A stretch of 64,000 nt of DNA from Nonlabens dokdonensis DSW-6 (GCF_000332115.1 NC_020156.1:3411501-3475500), one strand, 5' to 3'. Counted from the first letter of the stretch, positions 33,103 to 42,504 are shown. Notes: generated by a model not told the origin, from the letters alone. Numbers and translations: made by a program.

Positions 33103-33162
33103 AAACTGTCTAAAAAGTAGAATATCAAGCTAATTGGTTTGTGTTTTTTAGACAGTTTGCTT
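33103..33162 (+). terminator. Terminator-like long hairpin
   Basis: AAACTGTCTAAAAA (33103-33116) pairs perfectly with TTTTTAGACAGTTT (33145-33158) around a 28-base loop, and GCTTTTA follows. It would end the small hydrophilic gene. The long loop lowers certainty. Confidence 0.5.
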
Positions 33163-33230
33163 TTAGGGTATTTTTGGCTCGGTATTCTTCTGATATGATA
33201 AATTAAATAGGTGTGATGGATGATAATTCC

Positions 33231-33244
33231 GCTTTCGCGAAAGC
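33231..33244. repeat. GCTTTCGCGAAAGC palindrome, copy 6 (intergenic)
   Basis: The exact core with one extra matched pair (33230-33245), between the small hydrophilic gene and the mechanosensitive channel. Confidence 0.95.
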
Positions 33245-33307
33245 GAGATAACATAAACACTTAGAAAGAAACACGATCTGAAAATAACTTATCTATCAAC
33301 AGAACCT

Positions 33308-33315
33308 TATTTTTG
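33308..33315 (+). promoter_or_regulatory. Candidate -7 box TATTTTTG
   Basis: The octamer fits TAnnTTTG and lies 39 bases before the channel ATG. No definite -33 TTG partner is visible. Confidence 0.3.
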
Positions 33316-33354
33316 TATTTCATCTTACGATATCTAAATGAATCTAGTTTTTCT

Positions 33355-34620
33355 ATGAAAATCGAACATATATTATATGATTATTTGATTGAAACAGGCG
33401 TTTCGGAAGCTACTGCTGGTTACCTCAATGCCGCTGCCCTACTCATTGGTTTATTGATCCTAGCACTATTGCTGGACGTCGTGATTAAAAGAATTATTAT
33501 AGGTGTTTTTGCTCGGTTTGCTGGTAAAACGAGAACCAACTTTGATGATTTACTGATTCAGAATAATGTGCCGCGTAATGTGGCGCATATTGTGCCTTTA
33601 CTACTGGTTTTGGAATTTATACCGCAAGTCTTGGTAGATTTTCCTTATGTAGAAAATTTGATAGAAAAAGGACTGCAGGTTTTTGGTATTATTCTAACAT
33701 TGTGGATTGTACGAAGTATTCTAGGTACGTTTAAGGATTACTTTAAAACCTTACCACGATTTAATGACAAGCCTATAGATAGCTACATTCAGGTATTTAT
33801 GATTTTTGCATGGATCATAGGGACATTATCGGCTTTTGCGATCATTACAGGAATCGAGTTCATCAAATTTGTTACGACTATAGGAACGGCATCTGCTATT
33901 ATCATTCTTGTTTTTAGAGATACGATTCTAGGTTTTGTCGCAAGTATTCAAGTTTCGGTAAACGATATGGTGCGTATAGGTGATTGGGTCACCTTTGAAA
34001 AATATGGCGCCGATGGTGATGTGATCGAGATCAATTTATCTACGGTAAAGGTTCAAAATTTTGATTTGACTATCACTACCATTCCTACTTATGCATTGAT
34101 TTCTGACTCGTTTAAAAACTGGCGAGGCATGCAAAATTCTGGTGGTCGACGCATCAAACGTGCCTTAAGTATTAAATTAGATAGCATATCTTATTTAACT
34201 TCAAATGAAGTAGATAAGTTAAAAGAAATAGAACTTATCAGTAGCTATTTAGAATCCCGTCAAGCAGATATTAATTCCTTTAACGAGAACAACGAAATCA
34301 ACAAAGCAGCACTCATCAATGGTAGAAATTTAACTAACATAGGTGTCTTTAGAAAATACATGCAAACTTATATAGAGAATCATTCTGGTGTGAATAAAGA
34401 CATGATGATTATGGTACGACAACTACCGCCAGGGGCTCATGGAATTCCTATCGAGATGTATGCCTTCAGTAGTGATAAACGATGGAAAAACTACGAGTAC
34501 ATCATGGCCGATATTTTTGATCACCTGATTGCCGCAGTTCCATATTTTAATCTAGAACTTTATGAATTGCCTAGTAATTCTAGTTTTAAAGGACTCATTT
34601 CTGAGCCAACTTCTAAATAA
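33355..34620 (+). CDS. MscS-family mechanosensitive channel (YbdG-like)
   Basis: A protein of about 421 residues with five N-terminal membrane helices, the pore-lining helix TTIGTASAIIILVFRDTILG and the MscS beta domain starting VNDMVRIGDWVTFEKYGADG. The layout (N-terminal helices, pore helix, then a long alpha/beta tail) matches YbdG/miniconductance-type channels, which release solutes on osmotic downshock. I use the ATG at 33355; the extra upstream 14 residues do not look like membrane leader. A second, shorter MscS channel is at 38.2 kb. Confidence 0.87.
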   Translation: MKIEHILYDYLIETGVSEATAGYLNAAALLIGLLILALLLDVVIKRIIIGVFARFAGKTRTNFDDLLIQNNVPRNVAHIVPLLLVLEFIPQVLVDFPYVENLIEKGLQVFGIILTLWIVRSILGTFKDYFKTLPRFNDKPIDSYIQVFMIFAWIIGTLSAFAIITGIEFIKFVTTIGTASAIIILVFRDTILGFVASIQVSVNDMVRIGDWVTFEKYGADGDVIEINLSTVKVQNFDLTITTIPTYALISDSFKNWRGMQNSGGRRIKRALSIKLDSISYLTSNEVDKLKEIELISSYLESRQADINSFNENNEINKAALINGRNLTNIGVFRKYMQTYIENHSGVNKDMMIMVRQLPPGAHGIPIEMYAFSSDKRWKNYEYIMADIFDHLIAAVPYFNLELYELPSNSSFKGLISEPTSK

Positions 34621-34623
34621 CTT

Positions 34624-35226
34624 TTACTCGTCCTTAGAGGTTTTCTTCACGTATTCCGTAAGAATGACAATGTTAATACCATTTACACGACCTTCCACTT
34701 GACCAGCATTATCATAAACTAAAGTAATGTTGCGTACTGGCGTACCACGTTTTGCGGTAAAACCAGCACCTTTTACGTCGAGATCTTTAATTAAAACGAT
34801 ACTATCACCTCTTTGTAAAATATTACCGTTTACATCTTTGTGAATGATTTTTGGACCGCGCTGGATACCGTCTTCAGCCCATTGTTTGGTATCCTCTTCC
34901 ATATACATCATATCGATGAGATCTACCGGCCAGCCGTGAGGTCTTAATTGGTCTAACATACGATATACCACAACTTGAACCGCAGGAACTGGACTCCACA
35001 TAGAATCATTGAGCGCTCGCCAGTGATTAGGATCTACTAGGCTTTCATCTTCTAGCTGCGTTCTACAAGTCTCACAAGCTAGAATAGATGTGTCTTTTAC
35101 GTTTTTAGGAGAATCGGGCACTTCATAAACGTCTAGGTGAACTTTTTGCTCTAGACTATCTGTTGCGCCGCATAATTCGCAAGCGTTTCCTGATCGTTCT
35201 TCCAATTGTTTAAGCAGTTCTGACAT
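34624..35226 (-). CDS. PhnA-domain zinc-ribbon protein
   Basis: This 200-residue protein has an N-terminal zinc ribbon (CELCGATDSL, then ACETCRTQL) and the PhnA C-terminal domain (DVNGNILQRGDSIVLIKDLD, GTPVRNITLVYD). PhnA/YjdM proteins were named for proximity to phosphonate genes but have no proven phosphonate role. A middle segment of about 70 residues (HWRALNDSMWSPVPAVQVV) makes it longer than the 110-residue enterobacterial form. It converges on the channel gene with 3 bases between stops. Confidence 0.85.
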   Translation of the reverse strand: MSELLKQLEERSGNACELCGATDSLEQKVHLDVYEVPDSPKNVKDTSILACETCRTQLEDESLVDPNHWRALNDSMWSPVPAVQVVVYRMLDQLRPHGWPVDLIDMMYMEEDTKQWAEDGIQRGPKIIHKDVNGNILQRGDSIVLIKDLDVKGAGFTAKRGTPVRNITLVYDNAGQVEGRVNGINIVILTEYVKKTSKDE

Positions 35227-35441
35227 GTGTTAAATTTTTAAGATTGCAATATTACATTTTCTCTTAACAGTTTTACAAGTGATCCAGCTATTTGTTCCTT
35301 TGAATTCTTACGTTTAAACAATTTGATTTTATGTTTTTACTAATCGGAATGAAATTCTTGCAACAATTCCGGTCTTTAAATTCACTCACGTTCAAAGTGA
35401 GATTCATTTATTATAACTAAATTTCTCTTTTTACAAACACT

Positions 35442-36350
35442 ATGAAAAGAACTCTATTCATTATCCTCCTAATTTGTATCAGTTGCAAAGAGAAAAAAGA
35501 AGATACACCTAAAGATCCAGTGAACGTTGAAATCATCTCCACTGAAGATTATGAATTACACAAAGTAAAAAAATCGACAAAATTATTGATCGTTTTTCCT
35601 GGTGGCGGAACTACATCTCAGGAAACTAAAGCCGATTTTAAAATATTAGACAAAGCGACAAGTCAAGGTATGTCTGTTTTGTTAATGAACTTTGGTAGAT
35701 TATATCTAGATGAATCCACCACAACAGCACTATCTTCTTTGCTAGAAAAAGCTGTTGAAGATCATCAATTACCGACAGATCATATTATCATGGGCGGCAT
35801 GTCCATAGGTGGTTCTACTTCTCTAATGCTTGCTAATCATCTTCATAAAACCGAATCCAAAGTTGCACCAGACAAGACATTTATAATAGATTCTCCCATT
35901 GATTTGTATGCCTTGTACGAAAGTTCTAAAAAAGATGTACTAAGAACAGATTTTAGTGAACGCCGACTAGCCGAACCTAAATTTCTAGTAGACCTATTTG
36001 AAAACAATTTTAAAGGTACAACTACCGTACTGGATAATATTCAAGAAGTATCTCCTGTAACTTTGAAAACCGACAATTTTGAGAACATCAAATATTTAAA
36101 AAACGAAAGTCTGCTTTTTTACACGGAGCCAGATACCTTGTGGCTTAAAGAAACAAGACAAGTTGATTTTGAAAGCAGCAATGCCTACACCATTCAAAAA
36201 ACTGCAGCTTTATTGAACAAAAGTGGCTGGGAAAATGTAGAACTCATACAAACTAAAAACAAAGGTTTCCGTAGCGATGGAACTAGAAATCCGCATAGTT
36301 GGTCTATCGTGGATGTGGATGAATTCTTAGAATGGGTGGAGAAGAAATGA
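35442..36350 (+). CDS. Putative lipoprotein with alpha/beta-hydrolase fold
   Basis: This 302-residue protein begins with a lipoprotein-like leader (MKRTLFIILLICISCKEKK). The body has the strand LLIVFPGGGTTSQ, an oxyanion-type glycine-rich loop, and the nucleophile elbow IIMGGMSIGGSTSLML, a G-x-S-x-G motif. A late histidine is present (NPHSWSIVDVDEFLEW). It is likely an envelope esterase or peptidase-like hydrolase with unknown substrate. The stop overlaps the next ATG. Confidence 0.68.
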   Translation: MKRTLFIILLICISCKEKKEDTPKDPVNVEIISTEDYELHKVKKSTKLLIVFPGGGTTSQETKADFKILDKATSQGMSVLLMNFGRLYLDESTTTALSSLLEKAVEDHQLPTDHIIMGGMSIGGSTSLMLANHLHKTESKVAPDKTFIIDSPIDLYALYESSKKDVLRTDFSERRLAEPKFLVDLFENNFKGTTTVLDNIQEVSPVTLKTDNFENIKYLKNESLLFYTEPDTLWLKETRQVDFESSNAYTIQKTAALLNKSGWENVELIQTKNKGFRSDGTRNPHSWSIVDVDEFLEWVEKK

Positions 36351-36841
36351 TTGCTAGTATCATTGCGGGAGTCTTAATTATTACAGCAATTGTATTGGCT
36401 TACATAGGTAAGTCATCTCGTAAACTTACAGAAGTTCATAAAAGCTTTGATTTATTAGAAAGGCAAGAGGAATTTGAAAAAGAATTACTGGAGATACTAT
36501 TTGAGCATCCTATTTATAGAACAGTTATTGTAGAATTTAATTCTTATTACGTTCAGTATTTAGTTACAGAAATCAAGCAAGGAAGAGAATTCTATTGTGA
36601 AATCATGAGTGAAACCTATCTAAGAGAATTAAATTTCTCCATAGATAATATTGATCTTCCCTATTCAGAAACTCTTGGTTTTAGTAAAAATCAGGATTTT
36701 GTAGAAACCGTTAATTTCAATAAAATATATCATCCGAAAAAAGAAGGAAATCAAGAAGAAATATTAAGTGATTTATATTTTATTATGGAGAACGTTTATA
36801 AAGTCTCCAAATCTACTCTTGTGCTACTAAAATATTTCTAA
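36347..36841 (+). CDS. Membrane-anchored hypothetical protein
   Basis: This 164-residue protein has one N-terminal membrane helix (MIASIIAGVLIITAIVLAYI) followed by an acidic, partly helical cytoplasmic-looking domain. I chose the ATG at 36347 because it overlaps the hydrolase stop as ATGA, and the upstream ATG at 36332 adds five polar residues before the helix. It is coupled to the hydrolase gene. No family is recognised. Confidence 0.6.
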   Translation: MIASIIAGVLIITAIVLAYIGKSSRKLTEVHKSFDLLERQEEFEKELLEILFEHPIYRTVIVEFNSYYVQYLVTEIKQGREFYCEIMSETYLRELNFSIDNIDLPYSETLGFSKNQDFVETVNFNKIYHPKKEGNQEEILSDLYFIMENVYKVSKSTLVLLKYF

Positions 36842-36846
36842 ATCCT

Positions 36847-38094
36847 TTACAACAAAACACTTCCATCTATTTTACTCATCACCGCTTGTGCTGCGGCTTT
36901 TCCGTTGAGCATGGCGGCATTAAGCGATCCATTACTTAAGTGATCACCAGCTAGAAAAACATGCTCAGTAAGCTGGGTTTCTGTAGGATGCATGCAATTG
37001 TTGAGTGAATTTAATTGTGGTAAAGCTTTGTTGATGTGAAACATTTTAATCAAGCTGCTTGCTTTGATATCTGTTTCTTCTCTTAATTCTTTAATTACTC
37101 GCTCGGTTAATTGCTCGTTGTTCAATGTGTGCTTTTTTACCACTGAAACACTAATGATGTTTTTATGATCATCAAAAACGTCTTGAAGAAAATGGAAGTT
37201 ATTGATCAAAGAATCTTCGTTTGTGACAAGTCCAATGATAGCCTCGTCAAAACCTGTATGATCGGTATCTAAATAAAGAACCGTTACTTGATGCCAGTTT
37301 TGCTCTTGATTTGCCAGATTAGGAACTAATTTTCCTGCAGGCGTAGCGATTATGGTAAAGTCGGCCGTTGCTTTTTCTCCGTTTTCAAAGGTGATTTCAT
37401 TACCAACTATAGAAGACACGTTCTTGCCCAAAATCAGCGATTCCTTAGGTAATTGAGCAGCTAATTGCTCTGGAATGGCTTTAATTCCTTGCGCTGGAAT
37501 CGTCGCGTTTCCTTCGGTAAACATTTTAAATACAAATTCAAACATTCTGCTACTGGTAGCAAGTTCTGTTTCAAGAAAGATTCCCGCATAAAATGGTTTG
37601 AAAAAACTATTGATCATTTTAGCCGAAAAACCATAGTCTTGAAGGTAAGCTAAGGTTGTTACCTCAGGAGATGAAAATATCTCTTGAACCGATTTTTGTT
37701 TCAGCTTTCGCGAAAGCGAGAACACCAGCCATTTATCTTTTATACTTCCTACTCCAGCAACAATGGTGCTCCATAAAAAACTTGAATTTCTAGAAGCATC
37801 GCCTAAACGGTATTTTTTACCATCTTTGAAGACGATAGAACCAGGAACAAATTTTCTCAATTTGAGCGCTTCTACATCTAGAAACTCTTGAACTGCAGGA
37901 TAAGCGTCCAGCATGACTTGAAAGCCGTGATCAAGAATTTGAGATCTAGAAACATCACTATGCACGCGACCACCTACAAAGGAGTTGGCTTCATAAATAG
38001 TGGTTTGATAACCTGCTTTTTGCAATGTGATAGCCGCTGTAAGACCGCTTACTCCAGCTCCTATGATAGCTATAGATGGTTGGTTTTCTTTCAT
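36847..38094 (-). CDS. FAD-dependent oxidoreductase (amine oxidase/phytoene desaturase-like)
   Basis: A protein of about 415 residues with the N-terminal dinucleotide fold IAIIGAGVSGLTAAITL, YEANSFVGGRVHSD and the closing FAD segment VFLAGDHLSNGSLNAAMLNG. The group includes protoporphyrinogen oxidases, desaturases and amine oxidases, and the substrate cannot be told. I took the ATG at 38094; 38109 is an alternative. A palindrome copy in frame encodes LSRK near residue 130. It stands alone and is divergent from an MscS channel. Confidence 0.82.
   Translation of the reverse strand: MKENQPSIAIIGAGVSGLTAAITLQKAGYQTTIYEANSFVGGRVHSDVSRSQILDHGFQVMLDAYPAVQEFLDVEALKLRKFVPGSIVFKDGKKYRLGDASRNSSFLWSTIVAGVGSIKDKWLVFSLSRKLKQKSVQEIFSSPEVTTLAYLQDYGFSAKMINSFFKPFYAGIFLETELATSSRMFEFVFKMFTEGNATIPAQGIKAIPEQLAAQLPKESLILGKNVSSIVGNEITFENGEKATADFTIIATPAGKLVPNLANQEQNWHQVTVLYLDTDHTGFDEAIIGLVTNEDSLINNFHFLQDVFDDHKNIISVSVVKKHTLNNEQLTERVIKELREETDIKASSLIKMFHINKALPQLNSLNNCMHPTETQLTEHVFLAGDHLSNGSLNAAMLNGKAAAQAVMSKIDGSVLL
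37704..37717. repeat. GCTTTCGCGAAAGC palindrome, copy 7 (in FAD oxidoreductase gene)
   Basis: The exact 14-bp core, read in frame as LSRK in a basic loop of the oxidoreductase. Confidence 0.95.
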
Positions 38095-38192
38095 GCCGTA
38101 AAAATACATGAGAGTTTTCTATTATAAAGTTTTTAATTAATGCTTAACATAAAGATTTACGCTACAATTTATCTTTACATTAAAACCATAAA

Positions 38193-39119
38193 ATGCTTTT
38201 ACCATCCCAACCAGAAGATGTTGATCTGTCTCAAACGATTACAGAAACTACTGTTTCTTACTACGAACAATTTATTGCGTTCATACCTAGACTAGGTTTA
38301 GGGCTTGCGATCATAATTTTAGGAATTCTTATTGCGACACTTTTAGGGAATATTACTCGTAAAAGTGTGCGTTTTAGAACCAAAGATCCGCTAATGAGTC
38401 GCTTTTTAGGCAAGGCGATACGTGTCATGTTTATCATTATTTTTATCATGATTGCATTGCGAGCGGCTGGTTTAGGCGATATAAGTGCTGGAATTCTTGC
38501 TACTGCAGGTGCAAGTGCGGTAGTTCTAGGTTTTGCTTTTAAAGACATCGGTCAGAACTTTATTGCCGGAATAATTTTAAGTTTTAATCGTCCTTTTAAT
38601 GTAAATGATACAGTAGAAATAGGCGATAACTTTGGCCGAATTAAAGAATTAGGGTTCCGTCATACAAAATTGAAGACCTTTGATGGTAAAGATGTTTACA
38701 TTCCTAATTCTGACGTGATCACCACACCAGTTACTAATTATACTGAAGACGGTTTCTTTAGATGGGATTTTATTGTAGGTGTTGATTATGATGATGATAT
38801 CAACGGCGCCAAAGCCACCATCATGGAAGCTCTTAATGCAGATCCAAAAGTCGTTACTGATGAGGAACATGTTAATTATGTGATTGAAGATGAATTGGCC
38901 ACCAGTACGGTCAATTTAAAAGTCTTCTTTTGGGTAGATACCTTTGACTTTGGCCGTATTGCAAACACTACTCGAGGTCGCGTAATAGGAAATGTTATGA
39001 GAGCACTTATGAAAGAAGGTTACTATTTACCAGCAGATATTCAGGAAATCAAGCTCTATGGAAGAGATTCTGAATTACCTTTGTCACTTCAAGATAAAAG
39101 AGATACTAAAAATGCTTAA
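38193..39119 (+). CDS. Small MscS-type mechanosensitive channel
   Basis: This 308-residue channel has three membrane helices. The pore helix is ILATAGASAVVLGFAFKDIG, with the Ala/Gly packing typical of E. coli MscS, followed by FIAGIILSFNRPFNVNDTVE and the beta domain (GRIKELGFRHTKLKTFDGKD, VYIPNSDVITTPVTNY). The length matches canonical MscS (286). It would open under membrane tension to release osmolytes. It overlaps the DUF3817 gene by 8 bp. Confidence 0.93.
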   Translation: MLLPSQPEDVDLSQTITETTVSYYEQFIAFIPRLGLGLAIIILGILIATLLGNITRKSVRFRTKDPLMSRFLGKAIRVMFIIIFIMIALRAAGLGDISAGILATAGASAVVLGFAFKDIGQNFIAGIILSFNRPFNVNDTVEIGDNFGRIKELGFRHTKLKTFDGKDVYIPNSDVITTPVTNYTEDGFFRWDFIVGVDYDDDINGAKATIMEALNADPKVVTDEEHVNYVIEDELATSTVNLKVFFWVDTFDFGRIANTTRGRVIGNVMRALMKEGYYLPADIQEIKLYGRDSELPLSLQDKRDTKNA

Positions 39120-39405
39120 ATTCTTTAAATACCTAGCTATAGTAGAAGGATATTCCTTCTTATTCATTTTATTTTTGACCATGCCTTTAAAATATTTAGG
39201 CGGTATTTTATTACCTAATAAAATTATGGGAATGGCTCACGGATTTCTATTTCTAGCCTATGTGGTAGTTGCTATAGTCGTAGGTCAAATGCTGAAATGG
39301 AAATTTAAAGACCAATTAATCGTCCTTGCGATGTCTGTTGTTCCTTTTGGAACCTTCTGGATGGAAGAAAAATACCTTGAAAAAGAGATAGAAAAAGCAG
39401 CTTAA
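39112..39405 (+). CDS. DUF3817 family membrane protein
   Basis: This 97-residue protein has about three membrane helices and the DUF3817 signature of FFKYLAIVEGYSFLFILFLT, then PLKYLGG and MGMAHGFLFLAYVV. The function is unknown. The ATG at 39112 lies within the end of the channel gene (8-bp overlap), which suggests coupling; the longer in-frame start at 39058 would overlap by 62 bp and bury the helix. Confidence 0.85.
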   Translation: MLKFFKYLAIVEGYSFLFILFLTMPLKYLGGILLPNKIMGMAHGFLFLAYVVVAIVVGQMLKWKFKDQLIVLAMSVVPFGTFWMEEKYLEKEIEKAA

Positions 39406-39410
39406 ATAGC

Positions 39411-40226
39411 ATGAAACATATTTCTAGTCCTCATAATGCGATCGTACGTCATGTAGAACAATTACAACGTAAAAGTAAAACACGTAAAAAAGAAGGGCTT
39501 TTTATTATCGAAGGACATCGCGAGATTCAACTAGCTGTACGCGGTGGTTTTGAGATTGAAAAATTGTTAGTTTGCGGTTCCATTTTGCTAGAAAATGAAG
39601 ATTATACGCCTCAAGATGTGTATCAGAAATTAGATATTGATACCACACCAGAAGTCATTTCTGTGACCAGTGAAGTGTACGAAAAGATTGCTTATCGAAG
39701 TGGTACGGAAGGTTGTATCGCTTTCGCGAAAGCGAAATCATTATCACTATCAGATTTACAATTAACAGAACAACCATTAATCCTCATAGCAGAGTCCGTT
39801 GAGAAACCTGGTAATCTGGGCGCTTTACTAAGAACTGCCGATGCTGCAAAAGTCGATGCCGTAATCATTGCAAATCCTACTGGAGATTTATATAATCCTA
39901 ATGTTGTAAGATCGAGTTTAGGCTGTGTATTCACTGTTCCTACAGCAATGGGAACTACTAAAGAGGTAACTGATTTCTTGAAAAAATCCTCGATAGATTT
40001 ATATGCGGCTACTTTGCAAAGTAGCGAGCGATATGATGCAATCGATTATAAAAAAGGTAGCGCCATCGCCGTAGGAACAGAAGCAACTGGACTTTCTGAA
40101 GAGTTGAGAGCCGCTGCTACTGCTAACATTATTATACCTATGTCTGGTGAAATTGATTCCATGAACGTGTCAGTTAGTGCCGCAATTTTGATCTTTGAAG
40201 CAAAAAGACAACGAGATTTTAAATAA
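39411..40226 (+). CDS. TrmH/SpoU-family RNA 2'-O-methyltransferase
   Basis: This 271-residue SPOUT methyltransferase has an N-terminal substrate-binding domain (HNAIVRHVEQLQRKSKTRKK, GLFIIEGHREIQLA) and the knotted catalytic domain (AESVEKPGNLGALLRTADAA, NPNVVRSSLGCVF, VGTEATGLSEEL, IIPMSGEIDSMNVSVSAAI). It should methylate a ribose in rRNA, as RlmB does, or in tRNA; the target is not readable. A palindrome copy inside encodes AFAKA between the two domains, a tolerant linker. It is five bases after DUF3817. Confidence 0.88.
   Translation: MKHISSPHNAIVRHVEQLQRKSKTRKKEGLFIIEGHREIQLAVRGGFEIEKLLVCGSILLENEDYTPQDVYQKLDIDTTPEVISVTSEVYEKIAYRSGTEGCIAFAKAKSLSLSDLQLTEQPLILIAESVEKPGNLGALLRTADAAKVDAVIIANPTGDLYNPNVVRSSLGCVFTVPTAMGTTKEVTDFLKKSSIDLYAATLQSSERYDAIDYKKGSAIAVGTEATGLSEELRAAATANIIIPMSGEIDSMNVSVSAAILIFEAKRQRDFK
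39720..39733. repeat. GCTTTCGCGAAAGC palindrome, copy 8 (in methyltransferase gene)
   Basis: The core extends to 16 bp (39719-39734). It is in frame as AFAKA, in the linker between the two domains of the TrmH-type enzyme. Confidence 0.95.
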
Positions 40227-40242
40227 ACTATTTTATAGCTGA

Positions 40243-41487
40243 ATGACTTATACAACCATTTTTTACACCATCATAGGAATTTTAATATTTGATTTTCTTC
40301 TTGAGCGCATTCTAGGTTTTTTAAATTATACTTGGTATTCAAAACCAGTTCCTAAAGAACTAGAAGATGTTTATGATGACGCTGAGTATCAAAAATCTCA
40401 AGATTATAAAAAGACCAACTTTAAATTTGGACTTATTTCTAGTACGTTTTCGTTTATAGGAATCTTGGTGTTCTTGTTTTTAGATGGATTTGCATTTGTT
40501 GATGAGCTTGCAAGAAGTTATGTAGATCATGAAATATGGGTAGCTTTAGTCTTTTTTGGAATTATCATGCTCGCAAGTGAGATCATTTCACTTCCTTTTT
40601 CCATATATGGAATTTTTGTGATTGAAGAACAATTTGGGTTTAATAAAACAACCGTAAAAACATTTATTCTAGATAAAATTAAAGGCTATTTACTGACAGC
40701 CGTTTTAGGTGGTGGACTTATTGCTCTTATTATTTTTTGTTACAATTGGGCTGGAGACAATTTCTGGTGGTATGTGTGGATCTTGATATTTGCCATCTCT
40801 TTGTTCATGAATATGTTTTATGCTAAGTTATTTGTTCCGCTTTTCAATAAGCAAGCGCCGCTAGAAGATGGAACATTAAAGGATAAGATAAGCGCCTACA
40901 CTCAAACAGTAGGTTTTCAACTAGATAAGATATTTGTGATTGACGGCAGTAAAAGATCTACTAAAGCAAATGCATACTTCAGCGGTTTTGGAAGTGAGAA
41001 ACGCGTGACTTTGTACGATACTTTAATTGACCAATTAAGTGAAGAAGAAATTGTTGCCGTGCTTGCTCATGAGGTAGGACATTATAAAAGAAAGCACATT
41101 ATTTACAACTTGATCGCTGGAACTTTAACCACTGGATTTACCTTATGGCTATTTTCTATTTTTGTAGACAATACAGTGCTTGCCGAAGCCTTGGGAGTTG
41201 GTATACCATCGTTTCATATAGGACTAGTCGCCTTCGGACTGCTCTACTCTCCTATCTCAACGGTTACTGGGATTTTAATGAGCTTGCTTTCTAGGAGATT
41301 TGAATATCAAGCAGATTATTATGCTAAATCTACCTATAAAAAAGAACCACTCATTAGTGGTTTAAAAACGCTTAATAAAACTAGTCTAAGTAATTTAACA
41401 CCACATCCTGCCTATGTATGGTTTCATTACTCGCATCCTAGTTTGCAACAACGTATTGCCGCTATGAATAGCGATAACATTTATTAG
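40243..41487 (+). CDS. M48 metallopeptidase, CAAX protease 1/Ste24-like
   Basis: This 414-residue integral membrane zinc protease has the HExxH site in AVLAHEVGHYKRKH, and EYQADYYA supplies the third ligand. The N-terminal half has several membrane helices and the Ste24-type region (FGFNKTTVKTFILDKIKGYL). Length and layout match CAAX prenyl protease 1. Bacteria lack prenylated CAAX proteins, so it probably acts in membrane protein quality control. It is followed 2 bases later by a small membrane-protein gene. Confidence 0.9.
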   Translation: MTYTTIFYTIIGILIFDFLLERILGFLNYTWYSKPVPKELEDVYDDAEYQKSQDYKKTNFKFGLISSTFSFIGILVFLFLDGFAFVDELARSYVDHEIWVALVFFGIIMLASEIISLPFSIYGIFVIEEQFGFNKTTVKTFILDKIKGYLLTAVLGGGLIALIIFCYNWAGDNFWWYVWILIFAISLFMNMFYAKLFVPLFNKQAPLEDGTLKDKISAYTQTVGFQLDKIFVIDGSKRSTKANAYFSGFGSEKRVTLYDTLIDQLSEEEIVAVLAHEVGHYKRKHIIYNLIAGTLTTGFTLWLFSIFVDNTVLAEALGVGIPSFHIGLVAFGLLYSPISTVTGILMSLLSRRFEYQADYYAKSTYKKEPLISGLKTLNKTSLSNLTPHPAYVWFHYSHPSLQQRIAAMNSDNIY

Positions 41488-41489
41488 TT

Positions 41490-41723
41490 ATGAGTATCAA
41501 AACAAAAATACTTTTTGCCTTAGTAGCATCGTTAACTTTAGGATTAGCACCATTTAGACCAGAACCACATATCTGGGGAAAAATAAAATGGATCGCCGGT
41601 GGTGCTGAAGGGATGCAATTACTAGATTATTGGGATACTTTTTTACATGGTGCTCCATGGATAGCTTTAATGTTTTTTACCATACAATTCATAGCTAAAT
41701 CAATAAAAACTGATGAAAAGTAG
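41490..41723 (+). CDS. Small membrane protein
   Basis: This 77-residue protein has an N-terminal leader or helix (ILFALVASLTLGLAPF) and a second C-terminal helix (APWIALMFFTIQFIA). The middle contains PEPHIWGKIKWIAGGAEG. Relatives are sometimes labelled RND transporter, which the size does not support. It starts 2 bases after the protease stop, so it is co-transcribed. Confidence 0.65.
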   Translation: MSIKTKILFALVASLTLGLAPFRPEPHIWGKIKWIAGGAEGMQLLDYWDTFLHGAPWIALMFFTIQFIAKSIKTDEK

Positions 41724-41782
41724 CACTTAATTGCAACATATAATTAACGTAGGTTAGACTGAAAAGGAAGTAACTTAGTTGC

Positions 41783-42130
41783 ATGAAAATTTTTGATCTC
41801 CTACTCTACTTTACCATCGCTTCATTCCTGTTTTTTGGGACGACTTGTTTATTTTCTAAACACTTGAGATTAGAGTTTACTAGATTTGGGCTTAACACCT
41901 TACAACGCCTATTAACTGGTGTTTTACAGCTTATAGGCGCTATGGGATTAATTGCAGGGATATTTTACACTAAGATAGGAATAGCTGCCTCAGCTGGACT
42001 AGCTCTTCTCATGCTGGCAGGTTTTATAGTTCGCCTTAAAATAAAGGATGGTATATATAAATCATCGCCTGCTTTTATCTATTTATTTCTAAGTTGTCTA
42101 ATTTGCTATAAGTTTATCAAATTACTTTAA
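41783..42130 (+). CDS. DoxX-like membrane protein
   Basis: This 115-residue protein has four membrane helices. RFGLNTLQRLLTGVLQLIGA is followed by GIAASAGLALLMLAGFIVRLKIKD, the DoxX_2 pattern. Its function is unknown. It converges, stop to stop with 2 bases between, on a second DoxX-like gene with a similar third helix and IKI-x-D loop, which suggests an old inverted duplication or two related recruits. Confidence 0.7.
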   Translation: MKIFDLLLYFTIASFLFFGTTCLFSKHLRLEFTRFGLNTLQRLLTGVLQLIGAMGLIAGIFYTKIGIAASAGLALLMLAGFIVRLKIKDGIYKSSPAFIYLFLSCLICYKFIKLL

Positions 42131-42132
42131 AC

Positions 42133-42504
42133 TTAAATATAAATCACAAGTAATGATAATACTAGAAAGATAGCTGCTGGCAAGGACTTTTTCAAAGGAT
42201 CATTAATTTTAATATGCATGATAATGGCTCCAGTCATTAAAGCTGCAATTCCTAAAGCTGCATAAAGTTCCAATTCATAAAAGTAAATTGATAGAATCAA
42301 TAGAACAGCAAATAAACATTTTAGGGCACCTACTACAACCATCATGTTTTTGGACAGTCCATAAGCTTTGAATTCTTCTTCCATGCTACTGGCATTGCCA
42401 CCTCTCCACTGAGAATCTTTATTGCGATTTATGAGCCAAACATTTAAAATACTTGCTCCGACTGCGATTTTTATAACTACTTCAATAATTTCTGATAATT
42501 CCAT
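42133..42504 (-). CDS. DoxX-like membrane protein, convergent paralogue
   Basis: This 123-residue, four-helix protein has EFKAYGLSKNMMVVVGALKC followed by ALGIAALMTGAIIMHIKIND, parallel to the RFGLN...QRLLTGVLQ and RLKIKD segments of its convergent neighbour. It fits DoxX_2. Upstream lies an intergenic palindrome copy. Confidence 0.7.
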   Translation of the reverse strand: MELSEIIEVVIKIAVGASILNVWLINRNKDSQWRGGNASSMEEEFKAYGLSKNMMVVVGALKCLFAVLLILSIYFYELELYAALGIAALMTGAIIMHIKINDPLKKSLPAAIFLVLSLLVIYI

